Assembly (NCBI RefSeq): GCF_020873895.1
Contig: NZ_JAHWGT010000030.1
Location: 26,704 to 90,703, forward strand
Direction: 5' to 3'
DNA from: Streptomyces sp. DH12
GTDB taxonomy: Bacteria; Actinomycetota; Actinomycetes; Streptomycetales; Streptomycetaceae
DNA length: 64,000 nt
Below are positions 53,886 to 63,100 of the stretch, one piece after another. How positions within the stretch are numbered: position 1 is the stretch's first letter; every line of letters starts with the position of its first letter. Below the pieces are notes generated by a model that worked only from the letters and a program-made list of their open reading frames with translations, ran no database searches and was not told the DNA's origin. The position numbers were made by a program, and so were the translations under genes.

Positions 53886-55019
53886 GTGCTCCCCGTGCTC
53901 CCCCGGTGGCGCCGCCGGCGCGGCCGTCGCCGTACCGCCGTCGCCGCGGCGGTGTCCCTCGCGGTGGCCCTCGCCGCCTGCGGTACGGCCGACCAGGCGT
54001 ACGTGGACGGCGGGCCGCGGCCCGAGACGGAGTTCACGCCCAGGATCGGCCTGCTGCTGCCCGACACCCACACGGCGCGGTGGGAGGCCTTCGACCGGCC
54101 GCTGTTCGAGGCGAAGGTCCATCAGCTGTGCCCCGGGTGCGGCGTCGAGTACGCCAACGCGCAGGGTGGCGTGGCGACCCAGAAGGCACAGGTCGAGACC
54201 ATGATCACCAAGGGGGTCGACGTCCTCGTCCTCGACCCCGTCGACGCCGGCGCCCTCAGCTCCTCCGTACGCAAGGCGGACAGGGCGGGCGTCCCCGTCA
54301 TCAGCTACGACCGGCTCGCGGAGGGCCCCGTCTCCGGTTACGTCTCCTTCGACGCCCGCCGGATCGGCAGGCTCCAGGGGCAGGCCCTGCTCACCGCCAT
54401 GGGCCCGGCCGCCGACGGCGGGCAGATCGTCATGGTGAACGGCGACCCCGCCGACCCGAACGCGGCCGCGCTGGAGCGCGGCGCGCTGGACGTCCTGCGG
54501 GGCAAGGTCCGCGTCGGCAAGTCCTACGACACGGAGCAGTGGCGCCCGGAGAACGCCCACGCCGACATGACGGGCGCCGTCGCCGCGCTCGGCGCGGACG
54601 CCATCGACGGCGTGTACGCGGCCAACGACGGCCTCGCCGGCGCGGTCATCGCCTCGATGAAGGCCGACTTCATCAGCCCGCTCCCACCCGTGACCGGGCA
54701 GGACGCCGACCTCTCCGCCATCCGGCGCGTCCTGCGGGGCGAGCAGTACATGACGGTGTACAAGCCGTTCGCGCCGCAGGCCGAGGCCGCCGCCGCGATG
54801 GCCGTCGCCCTCGGCCGCGGCGACCCGCTGGACGCCGTCGCCCCGCACACGGCCGGCGACGGCACCGGCCGGCGGGTACCGGCCGTGCTGCTCACCCCGG
54901 TGCCCGTCACCGCCGCCACGGTCGGGGACACGGTCGTCCGGGACGGCATGTACACCGTCGCGCAGATCTGCACCCCGAAGTACGCGTCGGCGTGCGCCGA
55001 GGCCGGACTCACCGTGTAA
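53886..55019 (+). CDS. Sugar ABC transporter binding lipoprotein (XylF-like)
   Basis: A 377-residue periplasmic-binding-protein-like lipoprotein: basic start, core VAAAVSLAVALAAC (Cys32), then the type 1 fold with IGLLLPDTHTARW, VDVLVLDPVDAGAL, VPVISYDRL and YAANDGLAGAVI, which resembles D-xylose-binding XylF. GTG 53886 has AGGAGG 8 bases upstream; the in-frame GTG at 53877 is inside that site. Substrate: probably a pentose such as xylose, by resemblance. It starts a three-gene transporter set. Confidence 0.92.
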   Translation: MLPVLPRWRRRRGRRRTAVAAAVSLAVALAACGTADQAYVDGGPRPETEFTPRIGLLLPDTHTARWEAFDRPLFEAKVHQLCPGCGVEYANAQGGVATQKAQVETMITKGVDVLVLDPVDAGALSSSVRKADRAGVPVISYDRLAEGPVSGYVSFDARRIGRLQGQALLTAMGPAADGGQIVMVNGDPADPNAAALERGALDVLRGKVRVGKSYDTEQWRPENAHADMTGAVAALGADAIDGVYAANDGLAGAVIASMKADFISPLPPVTGQDADLSAIRRVLRGEQYMTVYKPFAPQAEAAAAMAVALGRGDPLDAVAPHTAGDGTGRRVPAVLLTPVPVTAATVGDTVVRDGMYTVAQICTPKYASACAEAGLTV

Positions 55020-55044
55020 TCGGGCGGAGAGGAGGTGGTTCGCC

Positions 55045-55827
55045 GTGACGGTCCCGCCCCTGCTGTCGTTGCGCGGGATCTGCAAGCGCTTCGGCGCCGT
55101 CCAGGCCCTCGACGACGTGGAGCTGGAGGTCAGGGCCGGCGAGGTCGTCGCCCTCATGGGGGACAACGGCGCCGGCAAGTCCACCCTCGTCAAGGTGATC
55201 GCCGGGGTCGGCCCCGCCGACGCGGGCACCGTCGCCTGGGAGGGCCGCCCCGTCCGGATGAAACGGCCCCAGGACGCCCACGACCTCGGCATCGCGACCG
55301 TCTACCAGGACCTCGCGCTGTGCGACAACCTCGACGTGGTCGCCAACCTCTTCCTCGGCCGCGAGCCCTGCCGCGCCGGACTCCTCGACGAGGTCGGCAT
55401 GGAGCGGCGCACCCGCGACCTGCTGGGGTCGCTCGCCATCCACGAACCGGACCTCAGGGCGCCGGTGGCCGCCCTGTCCGGCGGTGAGCGGCAGACCGTG
55501 GCGATCTCCCGCGCCCTCGTCGGCGAACCGAGGCTGCTGCTCCTCGACGAACCGACGGCGGCCCTCGGCGTCCAGCAGACCAGCCGCTTCCTCGACCTCG
55601 TCGAGTCGCTGCGCGACCGCGGCACCGGCGTGCTGCTGATCAGTCAGAACATGGGCGACATCAAGGCCGTCGCCGACCGCGTCGCCGTGCTGCACCTGGG
55701 CCGCAACAACGGCTTCTTCGACGTGAGCACCACCGCGCAGGAGCAGATCATCTCGGCCGTCACCGGCGTCACCACCCTCCATGGGGCGGGCCGCCGGCCA
55801 CCCCACGCGCGCCGGGGCGAGCGGTGA
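55045..55827 (+). CDS. Sugar ABC transporter ATP-binding protein, single domain
   Basis: A 260-residue ATPase with Walker A GDNGAGKST, Q loop VYQDLALCDNL, signature LSGGERQTVAISRAL and Walker B LLLLDEPTAALG. XylG and RbsA proteins of the CUT2 family have two ABC domains in about 500 residues; this has one, as in FrcA-type systems, so it should work as a homodimer. GTG 55045 has GGAGGTGG upstream. It overlaps the permease by 4 bases. Confidence 0.94.
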   Translation: MTVPPLLSLRGICKRFGAVQALDDVELEVRAGEVVALMGDNGAGKSTLVKVIAGVGPADAGTVAWEGRPVRMKRPQDAHDLGIATVYQDLALCDNLDVVANLFLGREPCRAGLLDEVGMERRTRDLLGSLAIHEPDLRAPVAALSGGERQTVAISRALVGEPRLLLLDEPTAALGVQQTSRFLDLVESLRDRGTGVLLISQNMGDIKAVADRVAVLHLGRNNGFFDVSTTAQEQIISAVTGVTTLHGAGRRPPHARRGER

Positions 55828-57023
55828 ACGCGCTCCGGCGGGCCCTCAGCGGCGGCGGCGGGGCGCTCGCCCGGCGTCTGAGCGGCGGCGAACTCGGGGC
55901 GCTGCCGGTCGTCGCCGCCGTCGTCGTGATCTGGACGGTCTTCCAGACCCTCAACTCCAACTTCCTCTCCCCGCGGAACCTCTCCAACCTCAGCGTCGAC
56001 ATCGTCGGCACCGGCATGATCGCCGTCGGGGTCGTCTTCGTCCTGCTGATCGGCGAGATCGACCTCTCCGTCGGCTCCGTCAGCGGGCTCGCCGCCGCGG
56101 TGTTCGCCGTGCTGAACGTGGAGCGCGGCGTCCCGGAGTGGCTCGCCGTCCTGGTCGCGGTGGTCGGCGGCGCCGTGGCCGGCTCGATCCACGGCTCCTT
56201 CGTGGCCCGGGCGGGCGCGCCGGCGTTCGTCGTCACCCTCGCCGGGCTGCTCGGCTGGAACGGGCTGATGCTCTTCGTCCTCGGCACCAGCGGCACCGTC
56301 AACCTCGACGAGGACGGGCTCGTCGCCAAGCTGACCGGCTTCTACTTCCACGACGTCGCCGCCGCGTACGCGCTGGCGGCGTTCGGCACCCTCGTCTGCT
56401 TCCTCGTCCACTACGGGGACCGCCGCCGGCGCCGGGCCGCGGGGCTGCCGCACCGGCGGCTCACGGAGGTGGCCGTACGGACCGGCGCGGTGGCGCTGGT
56501 GGCGTTCGCCGCCGCGCACGTCCTCAACCGGTTCCAGGGGCTGCCGCTGGCGCTGCTCGCCTTCCTCGCCGTCGTCGGGGGCCTCGACCTCCTCCTGCGC
56601 CGCACCCGGTACGGGCGGAGCGTCTACGCGCTCGGCGGCGGGATCGAGCCGGCCCGCCGCGCGGGGATCGACGTGGTGCGCGTACGGGTGTCGGTCTTCG
56701 TGCTGTCGGGGACGATGGCCGCGGTAGGCGGGCTGTTCCTCGCCTCGCGCATCACCTCGGCCGGCCAGACGTCCGGGTCGGGGCTGCTGCTGATGAACGC
56801 CATCGCCGCGGCCGTCATCGGCGGCACGAGCCTCTTCGGCGGGCGCGGCACCACCTGGTCCGCGCTGCTCGGCATGCTCGTCATCCAGTCGATCGCCTCC
56901 GGCATGTCCCTGCTCGGCATCCAGGCGGCCGTCCAGTTCATGGTCACCGGCTGCGTGCTGCTGGCGGCGGTGGTCCTGGACAGCCTGACGCGGCGCACCC
57001 GCCGGGAGCACGGCAGGGCCTGA
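55824..57023 (+). CDS. Sugar ABC transporter permease (XylH-like)
   Basis: A 399-residue CUT2 permease with about ten to twelve predicted helices. The segment LIGEIDLSVGSVSGLAAAV and GGTSLFGGRGTTWSALLGMLVIQ are typical of RbsC/XylH, including the conserved SVGS loop. It starts at GTG 55824, overlapping the ATPase stop (GTGA). With the two genes before it, it forms a complete monosaccharide importer controlled, by position, with the PP2C sensor. Confidence 0.94.
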   Translation: MNALRRALSGGGGALARRLSGGELGALPVVAAVVVIWTVFQTLNSNFLSPRNLSNLSVDIVGTGMIAVGVVFVLLIGEIDLSVGSVSGLAAAVFAVLNVERGVPEWLAVLVAVVGGAVAGSIHGSFVARAGAPAFVVTLAGLLGWNGLMLFVLGTSGTVNLDEDGLVAKLTGFYFHDVAAAYALAAFGTLVCFLVHYGDRRRRRAAGLPHRRLTEVAVRTGAVALVAFAAAHVLNRFQGLPLALLAFLAVVGGLDLLLRRTRYGRSVYALGGGIEPARRAGIDVVRVRVSVFVLSGTMAAVGGLFLASRITSAGQTSGSGLLLMNAIAAAVIGGTSLFGGRGTTWSALLGMLVIQSIASGMSLLGIQAAVQFMVTGCVLLAAVVLDSLTRRTRREHGRA

Positions 57024-57079
57024 CCCGGCGAGGCCGCGGGGCGGGCGCCGGAGGCGGGCGGTGGTGCGGTGGGGCCGGG

Positions 57080-57493
57080 TCAGCCCAGGCCGAGTGCGGG
57101 GATCTCGATCGCGGGGCAGCGGTCCATCACCATGTCGAGGCCGGCCGCGCGCGTGCGCCGCCACGCGTCCTCGTCCACGACGCCGAGCTGGAACCAGACC
57201 GCCCGGGCGCCCTTCGCCACCGCCTCGTCGGCGATGGCGCCGGCCAGCGCGCTGTGGACGAAGACGTCCACCACGTCCACCGGGAACGGGATGTCGGCGA
57301 GGGTCGCGTACCCCTTCTCGCCGTGCACGGTCTCGGCCTTCGGGTGCACCGGCACGATGCGCTTGCCGAAGCGCTGGAGCACGGCGGCCACGCCGTACGC
57401 CGCGCGGGACCGGTTGCCTGACAGGCCGACCACGGCCCAGGTGTCGCCGGTCCGGTCGAGGATCCTGCGGACGGTCTCCGTGTCGCCGTACAC
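57080..57493 (-). CDS. CoA-binding domain protein (YccU type)
   Basis: A 137-residue single-domain protein with the CoA-binding Rossmann-like fold: WAVVGLSGNRSRAAYGVAAVLQ, KRIVPVHPKAETVHGEKGY, ARAVWFQLGVVDE and MDRCPAIE near the end. Related YccU proteins are stand-alone versions of the succinyl-CoA synthetase-alpha CoA-binding domain. The biological role is not known. GTG 57493 has GGAGAG upstream. Confidence 0.92.
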   Translation of the reverse strand: MYGDTETVRRILDRTGDTWAVVGLSGNRSRAAYGVAAVLQRFGKRIVPVHPKAETVHGEKGYATLADIPFPVDVVDVFVHSALAGAIADEAVAKGARAVWFQLGVVDEDAWRRTRAAGLDMVMDRCPAIEIPALGLG

Positions 57494-57676
57494 GTGCGCT
57501 CTCCTGCCTGCCCGGGCCCGCCGGCTGGGGGCCGCCTCCCTGCGGGCAACCACGCCGCGTCCTCCGTCATTCCCCGCGCCGTCCGCCGCGCCGGCCCGGC
57601 CGGTCGACCGGAAGCGCGGCTCCGCGAGCCCGACGGGTGCGGGGCGGCGGCGGGAAAAGGCTTGGCCCGGAGGTCG

Positions 57677-57714
57677 GATAGTGGCACTATCTGTTTATAG
57701 GTAGTCCCACTATC
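57677..57714. promoter_or_regulatory. Palindromic operator and promoter before the DUF3291-like gene
   Basis: GATAGTGGCACTATC (57677-57691) is a perfect 7-1-7 palindrome. A second, imperfect copy (57700-57714, GGTAGTCCCACTATC) has its centre 23 bp away. Between them is the A/T-rich CTGTTTATAGG, unlike anything nearby. The arrangement resembles sites of HxlR- or PadR-like regulators. It lies 29-66 bases before GTG 57743. Confidence 0.7.
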
Positions 57715-57742
57715 CGCCCGCTGTCCGCCGAGGAGCCCCGCC

Positions 57743-58147
57743 GTGCCCACGATCCCCTGGACCACCTCCACCGCCCCGCCGCCGAACGCCACGGCCCACG
57801 TCATGGCCTCGCGCTTCGAGGTGCGGTCCCTGACCGACGTGCCCCGCTTCCTGATCCGGTCGTTCGCCGCCTGGCGCCAGGTCACCACCGCCCCGGGCGC
57901 CTACGGGGCCTCGCTCGTCGCCCGGCCGTTCCGGCGGACCTTCTACACCCTCTCCGCCTGGCGGGACCGCGACGCCCTGTACGCCTACGCCCGCGCCGAA
58001 CCCCACCGGACGATCATGAGGGAGCTGCGCTCCACGGCCCGCGACTCGGCCTTCGCCCACTGGGAGACGACCACCGACGCCCTGCCCGTCCGCTGGGACG
58101 AGGCGTGGCGGCGCCTGGCGGAGGAAGCCACCCCCGGCGGCCGGTGA
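57743..58147 (+). CDS. DUF3291/monooxygenase-like ferredoxin-fold protein
   Basis: A 134-residue protein. The pattern VMASRFEVRSLTDVPRFL, then FYTLSAWRDRDALYAYARAEPHRTIMREL, resembles small heme- or antibiotic-monooxygenase-like (DUF3291, dimeric alpha/beta barrel) proteins: a beta-strand with SAWxDxDALxAYxxxxPH. The exact function is not known. GTG 57743 has GAGGAG upstream. The palindromes before it suggest it is tightly regulated. Confidence 0.78.
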   Translation: MPTIPWTTSTAPPPNATAHVMASRFEVRSLTDVPRFLIRSFAAWRQVTTAPGAYGASLVARPFRRTFYTLSAWRDRDALYAYARAEPHRTIMRELRSTARDSAFAHWETTTDALPVRWDEAWRRLAEEATPGGR

Positions 58148-58156
58148 ACCACCCCG

Positions 58157-58169
58157 TAGGGTGGCGGGA
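58157..58169 (+). promoter_or_regulatory. -10 box of a leaderless transcript
   Basis: TAGGGT at 58157-58162 lies 6 bases before ATG 58169 of the YigZ-like gene, which has no ribosome site. Only 21 bases separate it from the preceding stop. Confidence 0.45.
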
Positions 58170-58795
58170 TGCAGGAGCAGTACCGCACGGTGGCCCGCAC
58201 GGGCGTGCACGAGACCGAGATCAACCGGTCGCGCTTCCTCTGCGCGCTCGCCCCCGCGGCCACCGAACGGGAGGCGCAGGACTTCGTCGCCCGCGTCCGC
58301 CGGGAGCACCCCACCGCCACCCACAACTGCTTCGCGTACGTGATCGGCGCCGACGCCGCCGTACAGCGGGCCAGTGACGACGGCGAGCCCGGCGGCACCG
58401 CCGGCGTGCCGATGCTCCAGATGCTCCTGCGGCGCGACGTCCGGTACGCCGTCGCTGTCGTCACCCGGTACTACGGCGGAGTGAAGCTCGGCGCCGGCGG
58501 GCTCATCCGCGCCTACGGCGGGGTCGTCGGCGAGGCGCTCGACGCCCTCGGCACGGTCACCCGCCGCCGCTACCGGATCGCCACCGTCACCGTCGACCAC
58601 CAGCGCGCCGGCAAGCTCCAGAACGACCTGCGGGCCGCCGGCCGCGACATCCGCGATGTCCGCTACGCCGAGGCCGTCCGCATCGAGATCGGCCTGCCGG
58701 ACGCGGACATCGACCCCTTCCGCGGCTGGCTCGCCGACGCGACGGCCGGCACCGCCGCCCTGGAGCTCGGCGGCGAGGCGTACGGCGACGGCTGA
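58169..58795 (+). CDS. YigZ/IMPACT family protein
   Basis: A 208-residue protein with the N-terminal UPF0029 fold (EINRSRFLCALAPAATEREA; HNCFAYVIG; DDGEPGGTAGVPML; RYYGGVKLGAGGLIRAYGG) and a C-terminal DUF1949-like domain. This family is linked to translation control (IMPACT in eukaryotes) but its bacterial reaction is unknown. The motif RYYGGVKLGAGGL is fully conserved here. It lies between the DUF3291-like gene and sbcD, with no sign of shared transcription. Confidence 0.95.
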   Translation: MQEQYRTVARTGVHETEINRSRFLCALAPAATEREAQDFVARVRREHPTATHNCFAYVIGADAAVQRASDDGEPGGTAGVPMLQMLLRRDVRYAVAVVTRYYGGVKLGAGGLIRAYGGVVGEALDALGTVTRRRYRIATVTVDHQRAGKLQNDLRAAGRDIRDVRYAEAVRIEIGLPDADIDPFRGWLADATAGTAALELGGEAYGDG

Positions 58796-58924
58796 CCCCG
58801 CCCACCCCCGCGGGCGTCCGCCTCCGCCGCGGAGCCGGCGGCCGGAGCAGGCACCGGTGGATGGCAGACTTGCCTACCGGCCCGGGTGGCGGACGAGTGG
58901 GACGGATGGGGGCGGAACGGCACC

Positions 58925-60103
58925 GTGAGACTGCTGCACACCTCGGACTGGCACCTCGGCCGGTCCTTCCACCGCGTCAGCCTCCTCGACGCCCAGGCCG
59001 CCTTCCTCGACCACCTCCTCGCCACGGTCCGCGAGCACGCCGTGGACGCGGTCCTGGTCGCCGGGGACGTCTACGACCGGGCCGTGCCCCCGCTCGCCGC
59101 CGTCGAGCTGTTCGACACCGCGCTGCACCGGCTCGCCGACGCGGGCGTCCGCACCGTGATGATCTCCGGCAACCACGACTCGGCCCGCCGCCTCGGCGTG
59201 GCATCAGGGCTCATCGAACGTGCCGGCGTCCACCTGCGGACCGACCCCGCCGGCATCGGCACGCCCGTCCTGCTGCCCGACCCGCCCCACGGCGACGTCG
59301 CCTGCTACGGGCTGCCCTACCTGGAACCGGCCCTGGCCCGCGACCCCCTCGGCGCGGCCGCCACCAGCCACCGCGCCGTCCTCGCCGCCGCCATGGACCG
59401 CGTCCGCGCCGACCTCGCGAACCGCCCCGCGGGCACCCGCTCGGTCGTCCTCGCCCACGCCTTCGTCGCCGGCGGCGAGGCCAGCGACAGCGAACGCGAC
59501 ATCACCGTCGGCGGTGTCGCAGCCGTTCCGGCGGACCTCTTCGACGGCGTCGACTACGTGGCCCTCGGCCATCTGCACGGCGCCCAGGCCCTCACCGACC
59601 GCGTCCGCTACTCCGGCTCGCCGCTCGCGTACTCCTTCTCCGAGTGGCGGCACCGCAAGACCACCTGGCTCGTCGACCTCGCGCCCGACGGCGGCGTCAC
59701 CGCCGAGCGGATCGACTGCCCCGTACCGCGTCCCCTCGCCCGCCTCCGCGGCCCGCTCGACGACCTCCTCGCCGACCCGGGGCTCACCCGGTACGAGGAC
59801 GCGTGGGTGGAGGCCACGCTCACCGACCCCGCGCGCCCCACCGACCCCATGGCGCGGCTCGCCGAACGCTTCCCCCACACGCTCGCCCTCGTCTTCGACC
59901 CCGAGCGCACCGAGGGCGACGGCGGGCCGCCCTCGTACGCCCTGCGGCTGCGCGGCCGCACCGACCAGCAGATCGCGGAGGACTTCGTGGCCCACGTCCG
60001 CGGCGGCGCCGCCCCCGACGCGCACGAGCGCGCGGCGCTGCACAGCGCCTTCGCCGACGTCCGCGCCGACGCCTCCGTACGCGAACGCGAGGTGGGCGGG
60101 TGA
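58925..60103 (+). CDS. sbcD: Exonuclease SbcD (Mre11-like nuclease subunit)
   Basis: A 392-residue metallophosphatase-type nuclease. The phosphoesterase motifs appear in order: HTSDWHLG, GDVYDR, SGNHDS, AHAFVAGG and GHLHG, with the two-metal site. Its C-terminal cap domain precedes SbcC. Together they cut hairpins and process double-strand breaks. GTG 58925 matches the family start (RLLHTSDWHLGRSF); a start at 58886 would add 13 residues. The stop overlaps sbcC by 4 bases. Confidence 0.95.
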   Translation: MRLLHTSDWHLGRSFHRVSLLDAQAAFLDHLLATVREHAVDAVLVAGDVYDRAVPPLAAVELFDTALHRLADAGVRTVMISGNHDSARRLGVASGLIERAGVHLRTDPAGIGTPVLLPDPPHGDVACYGLPYLEPALARDPLGAAATSHRAVLAAAMDRVRADLANRPAGTRSVVLAHAFVAGGEASDSERDITVGGVAAVPADLFDGVDYVALGHLHGAQALTDRVRYSGSPLAYSFSEWRHRKTTWLVDLAPDGGVTAERIDCPVPRPLARLRGPLDDLLADPGLTRYEDAWVEATLTDPARPTDPMARLAERFPHTLALVFDPERTEGDGGPPSYALRLRGRTDQQIAEDFVAHVRGGAAPDAHERAALHSAFADVRADASVREREVGG

Positions 60104-63100
60104 GGCTCCACCGGCTCCGCGTCACCGGCTTCGGCCCCTTCGGCACCGCGCAGGAGGTCGACTTCGACGCCCTCTCCGCAGCCGGCCTGTTCCTCCTCCA
60201 CGGCCCGACCGGTGCGGGGAAGACCTCCGTCCTCGACGCCGTCTGCTTCGCCCTGTACGGCTCCGTGCCCGGCGCCCGCCAGGCCCCCGGCGCCACCCTG
60301 CGCAGCGACCACGCCGCGCCCGGCACCGCCACCGAGGTGGTCCTCGACCTCACGGTCGCCGGCCGCCGCCTGGAGGTCACCCGCCGGCCCGCCCAGCCCC
60401 GCCCCAAGAAGCGCGGCACCGGCTTCACCACCGAGAAGGCGCAGTCCTGGCTGCGCGAGTACGACCCCGCGACCGGCACCTGGACCGGCCTCAGCCGCTC
60501 CCACCAGGAGATCGGCGAGGAGGCCGCCCAGCTCGTCGGCATGAGCCGCGACCAGTTCTGCCAGGTCGTGCTGCTGCCGCAGGGCGACTTCTCCCGCTTC
60601 CTGCGTGCCGACGCCGAAGCCCGGGGCAAGCTCCTCGGCCGCCTCTTCGACACCCACCGCTTCGCCGCGGTGGAGGAGCGCCTCGCCGACCTGCGCCGCG
60701 CCGCCGAACAGCGGGTACGCGACGGCGACCAGCGGCTGCTCGCCCTGGCCCACCGCATGGCGCAGGCCGCGGGGGACGCCGCGGGCGACTGGCCCGCGGC
60801 CACCGGCGCGCCCGGCGAGCCCGGACTCGCCGAGGCCGTCCTCGGCTGGGCCGCGGTCGCCCGCTCCGGTGCCAGGGAGGCCCTCGACGCCGCCGGCCTC
60901 GCCCTCACCGCCGCCGAGTCCCGGCAGGCCGCCGCCCGCCGGGCCCTCGACGCCTGCCGGGAGCGCGCCGCCCGCCGCGCCCGTTACGAGGACGCCCGCC
61001 GCCGCGCCGCCGACCTCGACGCGCGCCGGCCCGAGCGGGACGCCTGGCAGCACCGGCTCGACCAGGCGCGCGCGGCGGAGCGCGTGGCCGGACCGCTCGC
61101 CCTGCGCGACGCCGCCCGGCGCGACCACGACGAGGCGGCCGCCGCCCACGCGCGCGCCCTCGCCGCCCTCCCCGCCGACCTGGCCCGCGCGGCCGCCGAC
61201 CGGCTGACCGCCCTCGAACAGGCGCACCGCCAGGAGCTCGGCGGCCTCGACGCCGCCCGCCGCGCCGAGGAACGCGTCACGCTCCTCACCCGCGAGCGCG
61301 CCGACCTCGACCGGCAGGCCCGCGCCGACGACGAGGCCCTCCACGAGGCCGCCGCCTGGCTGGCCGGCTGGGAGGCGACCCGCCGCGGACTCGCCGCCCG
61401 GGTCGACGCCGCCCGGGAGGCCGCCACCCGCGCCGAGCACCTGGCGGGACGGCTGGCACCGGCACGCCGCCGACTGGCCGCCGCCCGCCGCCGCGACGCC
61501 CTCGCCCGGGACGCGGCTGCCGCCGAAACCGACCTCGCAGCCGCCAGGGACCGGGCCAACACGGCCCACGAGACCTGGCTCGACCTGCGCGAACGCCGAC
61601 TGCGGGGGATCGCCGCGGAACTCGCCACCCACCTCGCCGACGGCGCGCCCTGCGCCGTCTGCGGCTCCGCCGACCACCCGCGCCCCGCCCGGCCCACCGC
61701 CGACCACGTCGACCGCGCGGCCGAGGCGGCGGCGTACGAGGCGCACACCCGCGCCGCCGAGTCCCGCGCCGCCGCCGAACGCGCCCTGGCGGCCCTCGGC
61801 GAGGCCCTGGCCGCCGCGGCGGCCGAGGCGAGGGACCCGGACGGCGCCGGGCAGGACGGTCCCGGGCAGGACGGCGCCGGGCAGGACGGTCCCGGGCAGG
61901 ACGGCGCCGGGCAGGGCGGTCCCGGGCAGGACGGTTCCGGGCAGGACGGTCCCTGGGAGCCCGCCGCCCGCCCTACCGTGCCCCGCCCCACCGCGTCCCC
62001 CGAGGCGCCCGCCGCCCCCGCGACGGCTGGGGAGCCCGCCGCCTCCGCGTCGCAAACGGGCGCCGCGTCCCCGTCCCCGTCCGCCGCCGCGTCCCCGTCC
62101 GCCTCCGCCGCCGCGTCCCCGTCCGGTGTCGCCGTGCTCGCCCTCACCGGGCCGACCGCCGCCGAACTGGCCGAGGCGGTCGCCGACCTCGAACGGCGGC
62201 ACGCGGAGGCGTACGAGCTGGCCGCCGCCGCCCACACCGCCCGGGAGGAGCTCGAACGGGCCGAGGGCGAGCACGCCCGGCGCCTCGACGCGCACCGGCA
62301 GGCGGAGGTGCGGGCCGCCGCCAGGGCGTCCCGCCGCGAGGCTCTCGACCAGGAACAGGCCGCCCTGGAGGCGGAGATCGCCCGGATCCTCGGCGACGGG
62401 CGCGACACGGTCGCGCGGTGGCAGGCCGAGCTGGAGCACCGCATCGCCGCCCTCGCCGCGGCCGCCGGGGCCGTACGGGCCGCGGGGACCGCCGCCCGGC
62501 GGCTGGAGGAGGCGGAGGACCGGCTCGCCGAAGCCGCCCGCGGCGCCGGCTTCCCCAGCCCGCGGGCCGCCGCGGACGCCCTCCTCGACGGCGACCGGCA
62601 GCGCGAACTCCAGCGCCGCGTCGACGCCTGGCAGGCCGAGGCCGCCGCCGTCGCCGACCGGCTCGCCGAGGACGGCGCGCGCGAGGCCGCCGAGGGCCCG
62701 CCCCCCGACCTGCCCGCAGCCCTCGCCGCCCACGACGCCGCCGAGCGCGCCGTCCGGGCCGCCGCCACCGCCCTGTCCGCGCACCGCGAACGGTGCGCCG
62801 AACTGGACCGCCTGTCCGCCCGGGCGGACGAGGAGGTCCGCCGGCTGGGCCCGCTGCGCGCCGAGTACGACCGGGTGGCCCGGCTCGCCGCGCTCACCGC
62901 CGGCACGTCCGCCGAGAACGAGCGGCGGATGCGCCTGGAGTCGTACGTCCTCGCCGCCCGGCTCGAACAGGTCGCCGCCGCCGCCACGGAGCGCCTCCAG
63001 CGCATGTCCTCGGGCCGCTACACGCTCGTCCACTCCGACGCGCGCTCCGGCGGTCGGCGCGCCGGCCTCGGCCTGCACGTCGTCGACGCGTGGACGGGCA

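Noticed and set aside
51032-54073. Very long open frame (over 1000 codons) on the minus strand
   Set aside because: It lies antisense to the PP2C regulator gene, has no recognisable domains and reflects the high-GC codon bias of the real gene.
61840-61959. Short regularly spaced repeats as a CRISPR array
   Set aside because: Units are contiguous with no spacers and remain in frame inside sbcC, so this is a coding tandem repeat.
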